From Nemania diffusa (lineage: Eukaryota; Ascomycota; Sordariomycetes; Xylariales; Xylariaceae), in assembly GCA_038501195.1 (NCBI GenBank), contig JBBPUQ010000002.1, forward strand, positions 2,418,001 through 2,482,000: DNA of 64,000 bases, written 5' to 3'. The notes beneath the pieces were generated by a model, which was not told the DNA's origin, did not search any database, and was given only the letters and a program-made list of their open reading frames with translations. Each line of letters begins with the position of its first letter. Position 1 is the stretch's first letter. Of the stretch, positions 1-12,020 are shown piece after piece. A program made the position numbers and the translations under genes.

Positions 1-1467
1 CATAATATTTACCCACTTCATCACTTCGGGGTCTTGGCGATGGACATTGAGATTGACTGGGTCTATGCCAATAGCGGTATGTGTGACATCGACAAACCGA
101 TCTTCCAGTTGTATTCCTTCATTTGTCGTTTCGACTGAGAGGAGCCTGCTGCAAGTCTGAAGAAAATGTCGGGTGTACTCAGCGATTTGGAAGCCAATGA
201 GATTTGCCCCCAGCATTCCTTCTAGGAGTTCCTTGCGGACGGCTAGGCAGCGGAATACTTCGGAAGAAGGGAAGGCGACGTGCAAAAACAACCCGATTTT
301 GGCCTCTGGCAGCTTCTTACGGATCATACCTGGAAGCAAAAGTAGGTGATAGTCATGGATCCAGATAGTGTCACCACGTTTCCAATCTTTAACGATCTTA
401 TCCGCAAAAGCTTGATTGATGTTGACATAGAATTTCCAGGAATGGTCCTCGTATGCTTTGCTCTTCGGATTGTCGGGGATCTGGTAGTGAAAGACTGGCC
501 ACAGAATCTGCTTACAAAAGTGCAAGTAGTGTCCGTCGAAGTCTTTATCTAAGCAGAAGACGGGTAGCATATTGTACTCGGTTGTGAGCCGGTCACATAT
601 ATCTTGCTTCTGCTGTGTGCCCTCGAGTGCATCTGTGGGCATGCCTAGCGTTCCCACCCATGTGAATTCGCCATCGTAACCGTCCCTCGCCGCCGCTTCT
701 GCTGCATTGCGTAGACCACCGTTGCCCTGATCTGTATTCACGATGCGCCAGTTCGCATTCGCAAAAACTCTATCATGGCTATCGCTTCGTGATGCCCGAG
801 GCTGGAAGATACCTTGTCTAGCAAGCTCCTTCGCCTTTTGTAAGGTCTTGTCGTGCTCGAGAATTGAGGCTGGAGGGGGCGAATTCGCGCGAGAGCTTGG
901 CCGGAAAGTCCGGCCACCCCAACTAGGGGATTGTTTATCTGCCGGGCCCCTGAACTCTGCATCGTTGGAAGTGTGTACGGGCAGACTGTCCTCATTTAGA
1001 AACAGGTGGTCGTCAATCGGGCTTTTGTCTTCTGTAGGGGTGAGAGGCGGCGTATTCGCAGGGTTAGGTGTGAAGAGACTGGGGCGGGTATTGAGAGAAA
1101 TTCGATTAGATGCGCCATGATTGTTAGGTCGAGGCGCTCTTCTGCCGTTTCTAGAGGGAGAATCTGGAAGGTTGAAATATATTGTCTTGGGAAGAAAGCT
1201 GCGAGATTGTAAAGTTAATTAGCGCTTCTCCTCTCCAGAATCTAGGTGTCTTGTAAAGACAAGATCAATTCATTATGCGACGGGCTTATGATTGGCTCAA
1301 AATATGAACCAGGACTATGTGGGGAATTTCTAAAATTGGGGAATTGCGATCGGGTTACTGAGTAACTGAGAGGGAAAAAAAATTTGAGCGCAACAATTTA
1401 ATAAACAAAGAAAGTCTAGGGAATATCTATAATGAGATACTTACAGAGAGGCTAAAAACACAGTCAT
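1..1467 (-). CDS. trehalose-6-phosphate synthase complex subunit (Tps3/Tsl1-like), 3' end outside window
   Basis: Glycosyltransferase family 20 protein of the trehalose synthase complex, which makes trehalose 6-phosphate from UDP-glucose and glucose 6-phosphate in the cytosol. Two exons are visible. Exon 1 (1467..1445) is 23 nt and encodes MTVFLAS plus two bases; a 246-nt GTAAGT intron (1444..1199) follows, and exon 2 runs off the left edge, giving about 407 residues. The first ~120 residues are Ser/Pro/Thr-rich and look disordered, including TPPLTPTE. The GT20 domain follows, with the hallmark WIHDYHLLLLP near residue 285 and LHVAFPSSEVFRCL after it. The long disordered leader and the MTVFLASLFLPKTI start resemble the regulatory subunits Tps3/Tsl1 more than the short catalytic Tps1. 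A Tps2-type subunit is not excluded, because the phosphatase-like half lies outside the window. The 1.8 kb of gene-free DNA upstream presumably holds its promoter. Confidence 0.85.
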
Positions 1468-3236
1468 GACGGGCCACTGTTATGATGTAACTGGGGGGCC
1501 AATATAGCAAGAGTCGCCTAGTGGTGTTCAGACTTTTACAAGCAAGACGGGCTCGATAATGCTTAGAAATAAAGATCAACTGCTGCGCAGCCGTTGAAGA
1601 ATCCACACAAGCGCAAGTAGTGCACCAGGTTACCACTTCGGAACCAGGAATGTAACTAATTAGGCGGCGGAAAATATCGAAAGAAGACAAGGAAAGGCGG
1701 TAGAGACAACGCGAAGCTTAAACCAAAGTGGAGGCTTGCTTGTGCAATAAGTCGCTTCAGCCTAGACAGAGAGTGAAAAGAAGGTTTATTAGCCAGAGGG
1801 GCAGGGCGGCTAAGGGTTATATGCCGATGCGCATTCTGAGGGAGGGAGGTAGGAGTACCGATCAGGTAAACTAAAGCGAGATGAAGGTGACTGGTATTAA
1901 TATAAAGGCAAACTTTGGTCAAGGTGATGTCAGTGAGAGGAGGATGAATGGCGTTTACTGTTCTCCCTCGCCTTCCTAAGCACCGCTGCACTACCTATCT
2001 TACCTACCTAGGAGGTACTTACATACCTGTTCCCGGTCCACCTGCACCGAATCTTCCCGTAGTAAGTGGATATAGCCTACCTATGTAGGGAGGTGGCTGG
2101 GATTAGCTGTGTCACTTAAATATATGACGCACACATCAAAGGTCAACTATTCAACATCAACTATTTCAATACTGTACTGTCTCCCGTCAAGAGTAGCCAT
2201 TGAACTGCGCTAAAGGGGCCAAACATGGGTGTCTAAGATCCAATGTCAGGCTGTAAAACCGGTCGGCCGGATCGACACTGTAGAGTTGTGTTGTGCATGC
2301 GAAGGCGGGCCAGGGTTGTCGGCAGGAACATATGCGGGTTGATGGCAGCTACTCGGTACGCTACAACCAGTACCGGCCAATAGCGGCCAATGAACTATCA
2401 TAAAGATACCCCCGAAATACCCACTGAAACGGCCCGTTACGTCATTTGACAATAGCTACGTTTCGGGAACAGCCTCCTTGCCTAATATCTTATGAGTGAC
2501 TCTAAGTATGTGTTACTCAGGAATTATTTGCTTCTGTCTCTAGTTTGTATGAGTCTGAGCATTAGCTCGATATGCTTATTCAGGTTCAAACAACACCAAA
2601 CAATAGGCATACAGGTGGAGCATTGAGGCATCCAATAGTAAAGCTTCAGTTCTATTTTTATTCTTGTTCTTTCCGATTTTCTTTTTTACCCCGACAGGGA
2701 AAAAGGCGCATAGCAAAACTCCTTTTCGATGACCATCCCGCCTGGTCAGCTGTAGGAGTATTCACTCCGAACCAAAGAGCGTCAACGTCGTATCTAGGTA
2801 TATATATCGTATTATTGCCACACTCCCTTTTTTTCTATATCTACCTATAGACTGACACCTTTGTTTCAGATATAGTTTATGTATAACTAGGTATGATTGT
2901 TTCTCGGCCGTAACTCTATTGCGCTAGCATCACCCCACTTACCGATACTAAGGCACATGATTATGGACAATTCTAGATTCTGGTGCTCGCGCGTACCACG
3001 ATCTAGCGGAGACTCTCTTCCGCCCAATACTACATACAAGCAACGACAGACGAGGGTTTGGGGGCGGATACAGCAATACAATCATCTTTGAAATATGTAG
3101 ATTAGCGTTGTATCATAAGGGTATTCTGCAATTATTGGTCATTGGTAGATACATTGTCATTATTCCTGGTAGTCAATGACAAAAACTTAAGGGGCGGTAG
3201 AACGTCGGGATTATCTTTCATTCCATCGTAGGTAGG
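1468..3236. other. intergenic, 1.77 kb
   Basis: This stretch lies between the 5' end of the trehalose synthase subunit and the 3' end of RSA4. Open frames are short, lack family features and overlap on both strands. It contains ACCTACCTAGGAGG-type words near 2005 and several TA-rich stretches. I see no RNA gene or repeat of note. Confidence 0.6.
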
Positions 3237-5903
3237 TTAATGGCGCCATATTCTAACGGCCTTGTCTTTCCCACCAGATGCAACACAAGCTCGCGACCAA
3301 TCTACAGCATAGACTTCATCTTCGTGCCCCGGCAAATCCGTTTTCAACTTGAAGGTTCGCATGTCCCATGTTTTGAGGGTGGTATCTCGACTGCCTGTGT
3401 AGATAGCACAGTCAGTAATTTCTCGCACAAAATATAGCCCTCGGAGTTGATGTGTCACTCAAAATGCAGATCTGTGATAATAGCAGATGGCACTCACATG
3501 AAACTAAGAGTCGCTGCATCGCATTATTAGTAGGGCATGATAAGAATCAGAGGGAGCCATAACATACCGAATCTGCGCTGAACGCGATTTGAAATACCGG
3601 TGCAACCTACGAAATATTAATACATATGGCTCGTAGGGTCCTAGCGCACCGCCCCCTTCTCGAGAGACAGAGGCGGCCGACGTGTTGTCTAGTTCGACTT
3701 ACATGTCCTCTTAGGGTAGCCAAAAATACTCCTTCTCTGTTTAACTCTATCAGCAAAGTGTGTTTACTCTTAGAGCGAAAAGTATACGGACCTATCAAAA
3801 ATTTTAATCGAGTTATCCCAACTTGCAGTCGCGATTAGCCTGCCGTCATTTGAGAAAGTCACTGCATTGACTTGTTTCGTATGCCCCATAAGCCTATTTA
3901 GGGGTTTTGAGCCTTGGGACTCGGGGTCCCATATGTAGACTAACCAGAAATTTGAATTAGCAGTTGTAGTTTATAAGAAAGCCCGAAGAGTTCGATAGTG
4001 CATGCAATAATAAGAGCCGGATACAGGATAATCTTCAAGGCTGTAACTTTTGGGGTCATGCCACGCCACGCCGAAAGGAGGAATTAAGGCTTCAGAATGC
4101 TGACCTGTGCAATCGTCACTCGCTGACACAAGTCTCTCGACAATTTTACCACCATGTGTTGCAGCCTTTTCAAATCGCGATTTAGCTTTAGCCCTTTTCT
4201 CTTCTACAGTGGATGGTATATCCTTGCTGTGATATTCGTAAAATCCTGTTCTTAAGACGCTATCGGTTGATAGGGCAACTGTTGTGATGTGTCAATAGTG
4301 AAGTATACTAAGCTAGATCATGGAAGTTTGTAAGTAAACATACTATGGTTGACCCAATGTGCATGGGAGTTTAGCGAGTGTCGAATCGTACCGTCTGAGG
4401 CGTTCCAGACCTTTATCTGCCGATCTTGGCTAGCAGAGTAAATGTGATCCAGTCCACCCCATCGCACCATGGTCACAGCAGACTGAGCTAGATCAGAATT
4501 TGTTCATGAGATTGAAGGTGGAAGCAAGACAAACCTTATGTCCCGATAGTACATGACGCGTCACACCAGAAGTTACATATATGCGAATTGTAGCATCCTT
4601 ACTAGAATAAATGGTGTGTCAACATTGACTCCTTTGTGGACTTGCATATAATCTGGAACTTCTTACCTAGCGCTTGCAAGTTGTGGGCCATCTTCCCGCC
4701 ATAGATGATATGGCTGCCATGCGATGCTAGTAATCCATTTGGTATGGCCCCTATGAGATAATATTATGTTAGCAATTTCCTTCTAATTCGAAGAGCCATG
4801 GATTCCATAGCATGCAAGCGACAGTCTAACAGACTACGACTTATATAGTAGTTATAGCTGTCTTACGTAAACGGTTTGCCTATTTGCTTCCCAGTGTCGG
4901 GGTTGAAAAGTCGAACCATCTACAGGTTTTATGTTAGAGAATCTCATATAGGGCTGTAAAAAGTGTTGGCCAACCTTGTCCATACCACCTGTTGCTAAAT
5001 ACTCCCCAGAGGGATCGAACGAGCAAACCAGTACCCAGCCTGAATGCTGTAAGGTATATTTTGGGGTGCCGGTCTCTGTATTCCAAACTAAAGTAGGTGG
5101 TTAGAACTTATGTACCGTTATGTCTATTGCCGCAATTCTTACTCCTTGCTGTGCAGTCTCCTGATCCGGTCGCTAGTACGGAATCGGTTTTGGGGGAGAA
5201 TTGGACAGTGAGAATAGGTTGGCCATGCCCGGGAATTCTTTATTTCTTAGTTAGTCTGATTGCATGGTCGTGGAGTCTTGTCTGGGGGCTATCAGGGTGT
5301 ATTGTTGATAGCATTGGTCTAGTATGGAACTAACCTATGGGCCATACGCGTAGCTGCCTGGACTACAATGCTAGAGTTAGCAAAGTCTTTATTGCATGTG
5401 ACACTATCTGGGGCTGGAAGTATGCGAGACTGGTTGCACTCACCTTTGAAGACAGATTGTGGCTCTGCAGTAAGAGAAAGTGTGGTTTCAAAGGGATTCT
5501 CCACGCCATGTTTGCGAAGCACTTCAAGAAATTCGGACGGGCTCGGATAAGAATCTATCACGGCATTGGAATTTGGAATCTGGATACGAAATCGATATGG
5601 GGTGAAATCTTCGCGATCCTACATTAACATACGGACATCAGCATTCGAGTCTTATCCTAGATACAGGGTTCTATGCGAACGTACCCTTTGAAGTAGTGTA
5701 TTCAGCAAAGAAGAGACATTCTTTTCCGTGGCATCAGCGAGCGGGATTTCGACAGTTTCAGCTAACTCCTTGCCCTCACTATCGACAAAGCGGGCTCTGA
5801 TTGAACCAGTAATTGTGGCAGGTGTGACATCTTGCTGGATCTGCGAGCGTTCTAAGGCCTCGCGTCTCTGTCTCTTCGAAGGCGGCGGGATTACTGTGGC
5901 CAT
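3237..5903 (-). CDS. RSA4: ribosome assembly protein 4 (NLE/Rsa4 WD-repeat protein)
   Basis: Nucle(ol)ar WD40 protein that binds pre-60S particles and is pulled by the AAA ATPase Rea1 during large-subunit maturation. The N-terminal ~120 residues match the NLE domain, and the rest folds into WD40 repeats (TGSGDCTARIW, ATGGMDK, SASKDATIRIY, SASQDRQIKVW, SASDD, SGGKDKAVRIW). I reconstructed 15 exons, all with GT-AG introns: 5903..5685, 5618..5444, 5362..5335, 5237..5143, 5087..4975, 4919..4867, 4750..4667, 4601..4535, 4482..4344, 4278..4105, 3939..3792, 3736..3703, 3606..3568, 3513..3498 and 3394..3237. These sum to 1542 nt, 513 residues, close to the yeast protein's length. Two exons are micro-exons (28 and 16 nt). 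The ATG at 5903 is chosen because MATVIPPPSKRQR is the usual N-terminus; an in-frame ATG four codons upstream exists. It diverges from MSH4. Confidence 0.95.
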
Positions 5904-6435
5904 CTTATAGGACACTGGCTCGAACAGGGGTTTTTTTTTATCGTAGCTGGCAGTAGCATGTAGGAAGAAGCTCTACCTAACCAAGGTACTTTTCGCGGGG
6001 TGACATTTGAGATTCAAAAAAAGTTGGACCCCAAATCCCCTTATCTTATCGATTGGGATATGGGGACCTTGATGGTTCTCCGTGGACCCTAGATCACTAG
6101 GACTATGATGTAATGCATATAGATACAAATGGCAGCTACGAATAGCTTTGCAGACTCATTTATTCGAAGCTGCCGTTTGTCGCCTTCGATTATTTCTGCC
6201 TACCATGTAGGTATAAAGCAATGACTCAACTAATACAGACTCAATCTACGCTAAATTCCCTCGCCAACCCGAGTACATTTCACGACCACTACTTACTAAC
6301 AATAGACTACTACAATTGTGTCTCCAGCAAGCCTGCAGTCCAATTTTCGACTCTAAACTTCGTACATTAGCCACTTACTAAACTAACAGAATTGTCTCTA
6401 AGACCACTAAGTTCCAAATACCACTGTTGTCAGAT
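5904..6435. promoter_or_regulatory. shared upstream region of RSA4 and MSH4
   Basis: This 532-bp gap separates two divergently transcribed genes and must carry both promoters. No canonical TATA element stands out. A short T-run lies just upstream of RSA4 (5931-5939). The assignment follows from gene orientation only. Confidence 0.5.
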
Positions 6436-9400
6436 ATGTCTTCTACTAGTAGAATATCAGCGCCTCCCCCGCCCCGGCGACCTGTATCTTCTGGAGGACA
6501 GTCTTCACTCTCACAGCTTACCCTCCACGTATCATCGCAACCCTCCTCTTCCTCAACCCGTGGTCTGACTGTTCCGTCAAGGGTCTCGACAAGTGTCAGC
6601 CAATATTCCGACTCTTATAGCACTTCTCGTTCTATAGCTAGCTCATCTCACCCCTCTGGCCAGCGCCGTCAGCATAGCACGGCATCTGGAAGGAAGTCCC
6701 GCGCACTCTCGTCGATCTGGGGTTCCGACTCGCACGTTGTTATATGTGCTATTACTGAAGCACGAGGCGTGTCCCCCTCTGTGAGTCTCTCTTTCGTGAA
6801 CATCACCACCAATGAAGCTGTGTTGAGTCAGATATGTGACACGCAGTTCTACGTCAGAACGATACACAAGATACAGATGTACGAGCCATCTATCATCCTA
6901 ATGGTGAATACCGCGCTACCTCCGAACCCAAAATCCAATCTTCTTTCTATCATCGAAGCCGAGCTCCCTGGCACTACAATTGAGCCGCTCGATCGTAAGT
7001 ACTGGTCCGAGTATGGTGGGCTAGAATTCATCCAGAGTCTGGCCTTCCGGGATGATCTAGAGGCGATAAAGGTAGCGATAGGCGGCAACTTTTACGCCAC
7101 TTGCTCTTTCGCCGCTGTGAGAACCTCAAATCACTTATTTGATTTCAAGTGTCTCACTAGATCTAGGCAATCAAGTACGTGGAACTATCTTGTCGGGTGT
7201 CAATTGCGGCCCATTCATTGCGCATTCGATACCAGCCATCGGAAAATACAATGATGATCGATTTATCGACTATCCACTCGTTAGAGCTGATCCAAAATCT
7301 ACAAGAGCCAAGATCAAAAGACTGTCTTTTCGGCCTTTTGAACGAGTGCTTGACTCCAATGGGGTCGAGGATGCTACGGAGCAATATAATACAGCCCTCA
7401 ACTCAGGTTGAAAGTACTCTTATACCACGTTATGATGCACTAGAAGAGCTTACCATGAAAGAAGATATGTTTTTCGAGATCCGCAAAGGCAAGGTACATT
7501 TTGTTTAGAGTAACGATATAAGCTAATTGGACTCAGCTCTTAGAGATTTCGCAGATGTAGAGAAACTTCTAACAAGTGTACGCTACCTCCCTCAGTGAGA
7601 AGAGAACTAGTCTAACTGAAAAAGCTCGTTATTGTACCCCAAACATCCTCAATATCCTCATTAGAGTTTGCAATAGACCTTGTTTTGAGGGTCAAGTCAT
7701 TTGTCATTGCTGTTCCTCAGTTGCACGAGGCTTTAGCAGCTGCACGTACAGACCTCTTAAAGCGAGTGTATGAATTATGTCGAAAAGAGGTGACTCAACC
7801 CGTGATGGATATGATCGCAGAGACGATCAATGATGACGTCATTGCGATGAAAGCACCGATTGACATGAGAAACCAAAGGGCATATGCAGTGAAGGCGAGC
7901 ATTCATCTAGAGTATGGGTAGTCATTCTCTAACGTTGCTGTAGTCAGGGGTCCATGGCCTCTTAGATGTCGCTCGACAGACATACAAAGAGGCAACGGAA
8001 GACGTATACCAACATGTCGATGAACTCAGCAGTAAGGTTTCTGTTTGGGTTGAAGGAGAAGCCATCTAATGTAGGAACTAGAAAAACATGAACTGGTGAT
8101 TGACGTCAAATTTGATAATCGCCGAAAATTCTGGCTGCGACTTGAGCAGAACGATTTCGAAGATAAACAGTTGCCCGACGTCTTTATCAATACAATAGTT
8201 AGGAATAGGTGGATTGAGTGCCAAACATTGACATTGGTTCAGTTGAATAACCGGATCACTGATTCTCACAATGAGGCTGTGATGCTGAGCGACAAGGTCA
8301 TCCAACAGCTTCTCGATGGTATCCGAGAGTATGTTCCGGAGCTGTTTCGAGTCTGTGAGGGTATTGCCCTCCTAGATATGGTCACATCTTTTGCTCAATC
8401 AGCAACTACGAGGGATTACATACGACCTGAAATCAGCGACACCCTAGCCTTGAAAAGTGCACGACACCCGATTTGCGAACGTGTCAGTGTCTTGTAGCAT
8501 CAATTTTCTGAGTTAAATTAATATTATCTAGGTAAATCCTGAGCAGTTTGTTCCAAATGATGCGTATGCAAACGAACAACATCGATTTCAGATCATCACT
8601 GGATGTAATATGAGTGGGAAAAGCACATATATCAGAATGGCCGCACTCATGCAAGTCATGGCCCAGGTTGGAGCTTTTGTGCCAGCACGATACGCAGCTT
8701 TCCCCATTATCCAGCAACTTTTTGTACGGATGTCTACTGACGACAGTATTGAGGCGAACATGTCTACATTCTCGCTCGAAATGAGAGAAATGGCTTTCAT
8801 CTTGAGGTAAAGGACATCCCTCACAATAATGCCTTGTTCAATCCGTCTGATAATTAGTTTTAAGAAACATTAACAACAAAAGCCTTGTCATTATTGACGA
8901 GCTAGGTCGAGGAACTAGCTCTAGGGATGGCCTAGCTATTGCTCTTGCTATCTCTGAGGCTCTCATTCAGAGCAGTGCTATTGTGTGGTTTGCAACTCAT
9001 TTCGAAGAAATTAGTAAGATATTCTAACATGTGCGGCCTCTTAATACTAACATAGATGTGACCCTTAGCCAAGATACTCAGCAGTCGGCCAGGTGTGCTA
9101 AATCTCCATCTTGAAACGGATGTTTCCTATTCATCAGAGGATCAAGCTCGAATGACGATGCTCTATAAGATTAAATCAGGTCCGGTTCAAGAGAAGAACT
9201 ACGGCCTTAATCTTGCAATGGCAATGGGTTTTCCTCAACATTTCATTGAAAACGCACAAGAGGTTTCGCAAACATTGGTAGAGTCTATGGAACGAAAGAA
9301 AGATGCATCTGAGTCGAGACGACTCATTCGCCAGCGAAAATTAATTCTCAATCTAAATTCGATGTTGATGCAATTGAAAAATTCAGAGATGGACGATGCG

Positions 9401-9481
9401 GCAATGGGAAGTTACCTTAGGCGCCTTCAAGATGAGTTTGTGCTAGAAATGGATGATGAGAATACTAAAGAGGAAGAGTGA
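6436..9481 (+). CDS. MSH4: MutS homologue 4 (meiotic crossover factor)
   Basis: MutS-family ATPase that pairs with MSH5 to stabilise recombination intermediates in meiosis; it does not act in mismatch repair. Nine exons fit: 6436..7116, 7167..7488, 7537..7577, 7625..7894, 7944..8036, 8075..8482, 8532..8806, 8865..9013 and 9069..9481. They total 2652 nt, 883 residues. The first ~100 residues are Ser-rich and low complexity, then come MutS connector, lever and clamp regions (YQPSENTMMIDLSTIHSLELIQNL in the core). The ATPase has Walker A GCNMSGKST and Walker [17 protein letters not shown]. It lacks the N-terminal mismatch-binding MutS I domain, as expected for MSH4. Introns 2 (7489..7536) and 4 (7895..7943) must use GC donors (AAAG|GCAAGG and GAAG|GCGAGC), since GT alternatives give stops or the wrong frame. 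The start is the ATG at 6436; the preceding TTG is not a start. Confidence 0.95.
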
Positions 9482-10442
9482 GGCTGAATTATTACTCTGA
9501 TGTTTTTTTTTCTATCTTATCTGCTAGAGGTTAATCATATCGAGGCGCGTTTATATTTAATATTATAGTCGCAGCGGAGCAGATAAGTATTCTTACGTCC
9601 GCCGTGCACAGCTTTCCCTAGCCAGTCAATCGCTTTTGTAGCATTCCCACATACTTCCAAACAATAGCCATACAGTATATCTCCTCCCTCACTATTATTC
9701 TATGTTTCCTTCTAAGCCATTCAAGTCACAGTGTAACTGCTGTGCCTCTCATGCATCTTTCTACCTCATCGTGCTTTAGCCGTTACATTGTCTTGTGTTT
9801 CAAAATTCGCTCATTTGCTTCAGACCTAAGGTGTTGTAGCAGTTCGCCAATCTTCGTACCAGATTCAACTTCGAAGCTTGGAAGTTGGAGTTCGTGACAC
9901 TTGAATTGGAGGAATTTGTAGCGCATGTTCAGAAATTGGGCTTGGGGAACTTTAGAGTCCAGAGAGCTGTTCGTAAACGCAGGTTGCAGCAGCAACTATG
10001 CGAGACTCGCATGTCGGATACCGTAGTCCTAGACTAAGCCCGATCTCGAGATTAACTAATAGGCAATTTGATAATTTAGAGGCCGGATCCCTCAAGAGAC
10101 GACTACAGGACAAAGATCAAGATTTGCCATAAGATGGCTGCGCCCCTTTTTTTAATCTACCCATTTCAAATCCCCGGTTCCAGGGGGCTAATCTTAGATG
10201 TTGATATATTACCTATACACCTGCCTGCATTTCTCTACCCTCGACGCCCGCGCACGCCCTCCGACTTATACGACACGCACAGCACCCCACCCGAAGTCGA
10301 GTAGCCCAGCACGCCTCGGATTGGCCGGAGCGGAGCGGATCCTTCCCGCATCCCCCACAGCTGTCCGGGTTTATATTATACGGCTGTCATCTCCGGAGCC
10401 CGGGAGTCTCCGGACTAGACTGGGACATGTCATGTATGTGAG
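9482..10442. other. intergenic between MSH4 and the secreted protein gene
   Basis: The first part (9482-10190) is AT-rich with only short frames; a 70-codon minus-strand frame at 9783-9995 begins with TTG, not ATG, and resembles nothing I know. From about 10200 the base composition becomes GC-richer and forms the upstream region of the secreted protein gene. Confidence 0.55.
10391..10413. promoter_or_regulatory. cluster of CGG/CCG palindromes upstream of the secreted protein gene
   Basis: Adjacent palindromes CTCCGGAG (10391-10398) and CCCGGG (10399-10404), followed by TCCGGA (10409-10414), lie about 130-150 bp before the ATG. CGG/CCG pairs are the typical half-sites of fungal Zn2Cys6 transcription factors. 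Regulation by such a factor is inference; the palindromes themselves are seen. Confidence 0.4.
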
Positions 10443-10450
10443 TATATAAG
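10443..10450 (+). promoter_or_regulatory. TATA box of the secreted protein gene
   Basis: TATATAAG lies 93 bp before the ATG at 10543. A CT-rich leader (TCTCAACCATCTCCCTCT) follows it, the usual layout of a strongly expressed fungal promoter. Few other genes in this window show such a clear TATA element. Confidence 0.6.
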
Positions 10451-10542
10451 ACGCAAGAGAGCGAGCGTTCCTTTGTCTCAACCATCTCCCTCTATCGCAT
10501 ACTCCCTTGCTTCCCTAATTGTCTACCTGAACCAACCTGACA

Positions 10543-11054
10543 ATGAAGCTCCTTGCCATCATCCCCGTCTTCCTCGCGGCCCTCGCCGTAGCTGATCAAG
10601 TATGGCCTCTCGAGCAATACGATGATCCCCTTCCTACGTTCTCGACCAGCGAAGACATCACCTTGACATGGGAAAAGGGATACTTCAACCCTTACATTGG
10701 GCATGACTACACACCGGCTACATTCACCGTGGAGCTCGCGGCCTACAACAATACTCCAACCGGCTACTATGTCGATTGGTATGGACACGAGCAACCGATA
10801 TACGAGACGTCTACGGTAGTCGAAATAGACGGTGAGTAAACGGAAACATCTTCTCCAAGCTCCTTGCGCTAATCTGAGTTTTCCTCCATCACCTAGACCA
10901 TGCGTCGACAAAGGCTTTGAGCTATACCTTGAAGCCCGAGCTGATTAATGGGTGGGAAGGCGACGGCTACTGGTATTGGTTTATCATAAGTTGGGTTGGC
11001 ACTAATGGAGTTGCGGAAGAGTTTGGTACAAAAAACTTTTACCTAACGAATTGA
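10543..11054 (+). CDS. small secreted cysteine-free protein of unknown function
   Basis: Two exons (10543..10831 and 10897..11054) flank a 65-nt GTGAGT...CCTAG intron and give 148 residues. The N-terminus MKLLAIIPVFLAALAVADQ is a clear signal peptide, cleaved probably after ALAVA. The mature part is rich in Tyr, Trp, Thr and Glu, has no cysteine, and alternates hydrophobic and polar residues as a beta-sandwich would (ITLTWEKGYFNPYI, FTVELAAY, YWYWFIISW). That recalls fungal cell-wall Kre9/KNH-like or Ig-like modules, but I cannot assign a family. No GPI-anchor tail is visible, so it is probably released. The promoter is strong-looking (TATA at 10443). It could be a secreted effector-like or wall-associated protein; the function is unknown. 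Confidence 0.8.
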
Positions 11055-12020
11055 GTGAACGTATCTGGGTAGACTGGGTCCGGTATCTACCTTGTGTGTT
11101 CAAAGTTTATGAGGCTTCTTTGTCGCGAGAGGCGTGTGAGGGGCGTGGAGGGATGATGTGAGCAATATCGGAAGAGTCAAGTCCTTGCTGAGCAATATTC
11201 TATAAGAATTGGACATTTGGTAGAAAATAAGTAGTAGTTTTTGAATGCCAAAACCGCTTTCGGAAATTGTGGCCTTTGATTGCTTTAATGTCTGTTAACA
11301 GTGTCGCGGAAAGCATCAAACTCTTTCCAGTATAATTACCTAGGCACTCAGGTGGGTTTAAAGTAAAGTTGTACAGAGTGTGCTTTAGCCACCTCGAAGC
11401 AGGAAGCCGCTCGTAGATAAATTTATATCGATACCTTTCAATTGAGCATACAAGTTGCGGTAATTCGAACTAAATAAAGTCTTATATTCCCTAAATTATA
11501 TAATAGTAGTCGTTACTAAAATAGCAACTTTGTCTTCATTGGTCCTGGTTGTTATATGTCTTCTACACAGTGTTAAAGAATCCCTAGCTAAGCTAGACTC
11601 AAAATCCCGCAAAATAACGACAATAGACTGAGGAGTAGAAAACATACAACTTGGGTGTATTCATCTGAAGATATATGTGAATATGATTTAACTCTAGCTT
11701 ATTATGTAAGACTTGAAATTCCACTTGGCTAAGCATGCTTTGGCTTTTGAAGATATGTGAGAACTTATAATAGCCTACAAAAGAATTGTAGACTATTTTG
11801 TCATCACTGGAGAAGCACTTGCTCGTCGGAAGTCTTATGTTAACACACTAGGGATTGAGATTTGAGAATGTGGCCGGACTATCACTGCAAAAAGCTGAAA
11901 AAATATCCCCCTGACGATAATAATGTGTGGTCGGCTAGTTGTATGAAAGAAGTATCTAATACTACTATATTGGTAGCTTCCATGTCGCCCTCCCCTTCCC
12001 TCCATCGATGCCCAACCCTA
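11055..12020. other. AT-rich intergenic stretch, about 970 bp
   Basis: This holds the 3' flanks of the secreted protein gene and of the broken hydrolase, which converge here. It is rich in TA steps and lacks any credible frame. I see no intact transposon end; a decayed repeat cannot be excluded. Confidence 0.5.

Noticed and set aside
9783..9995. 70-codon minus-strand frame after MSH4
   Set aside because: It begins with TTG, no ATG precedes it, and the peptide resembles no family.
10492..10911. 139-codon minus-strand frame opposite the secreted protein gene
   Set aside because: It lies antisense to a gene with signal peptide, promoter and intron, and has no features of its own.
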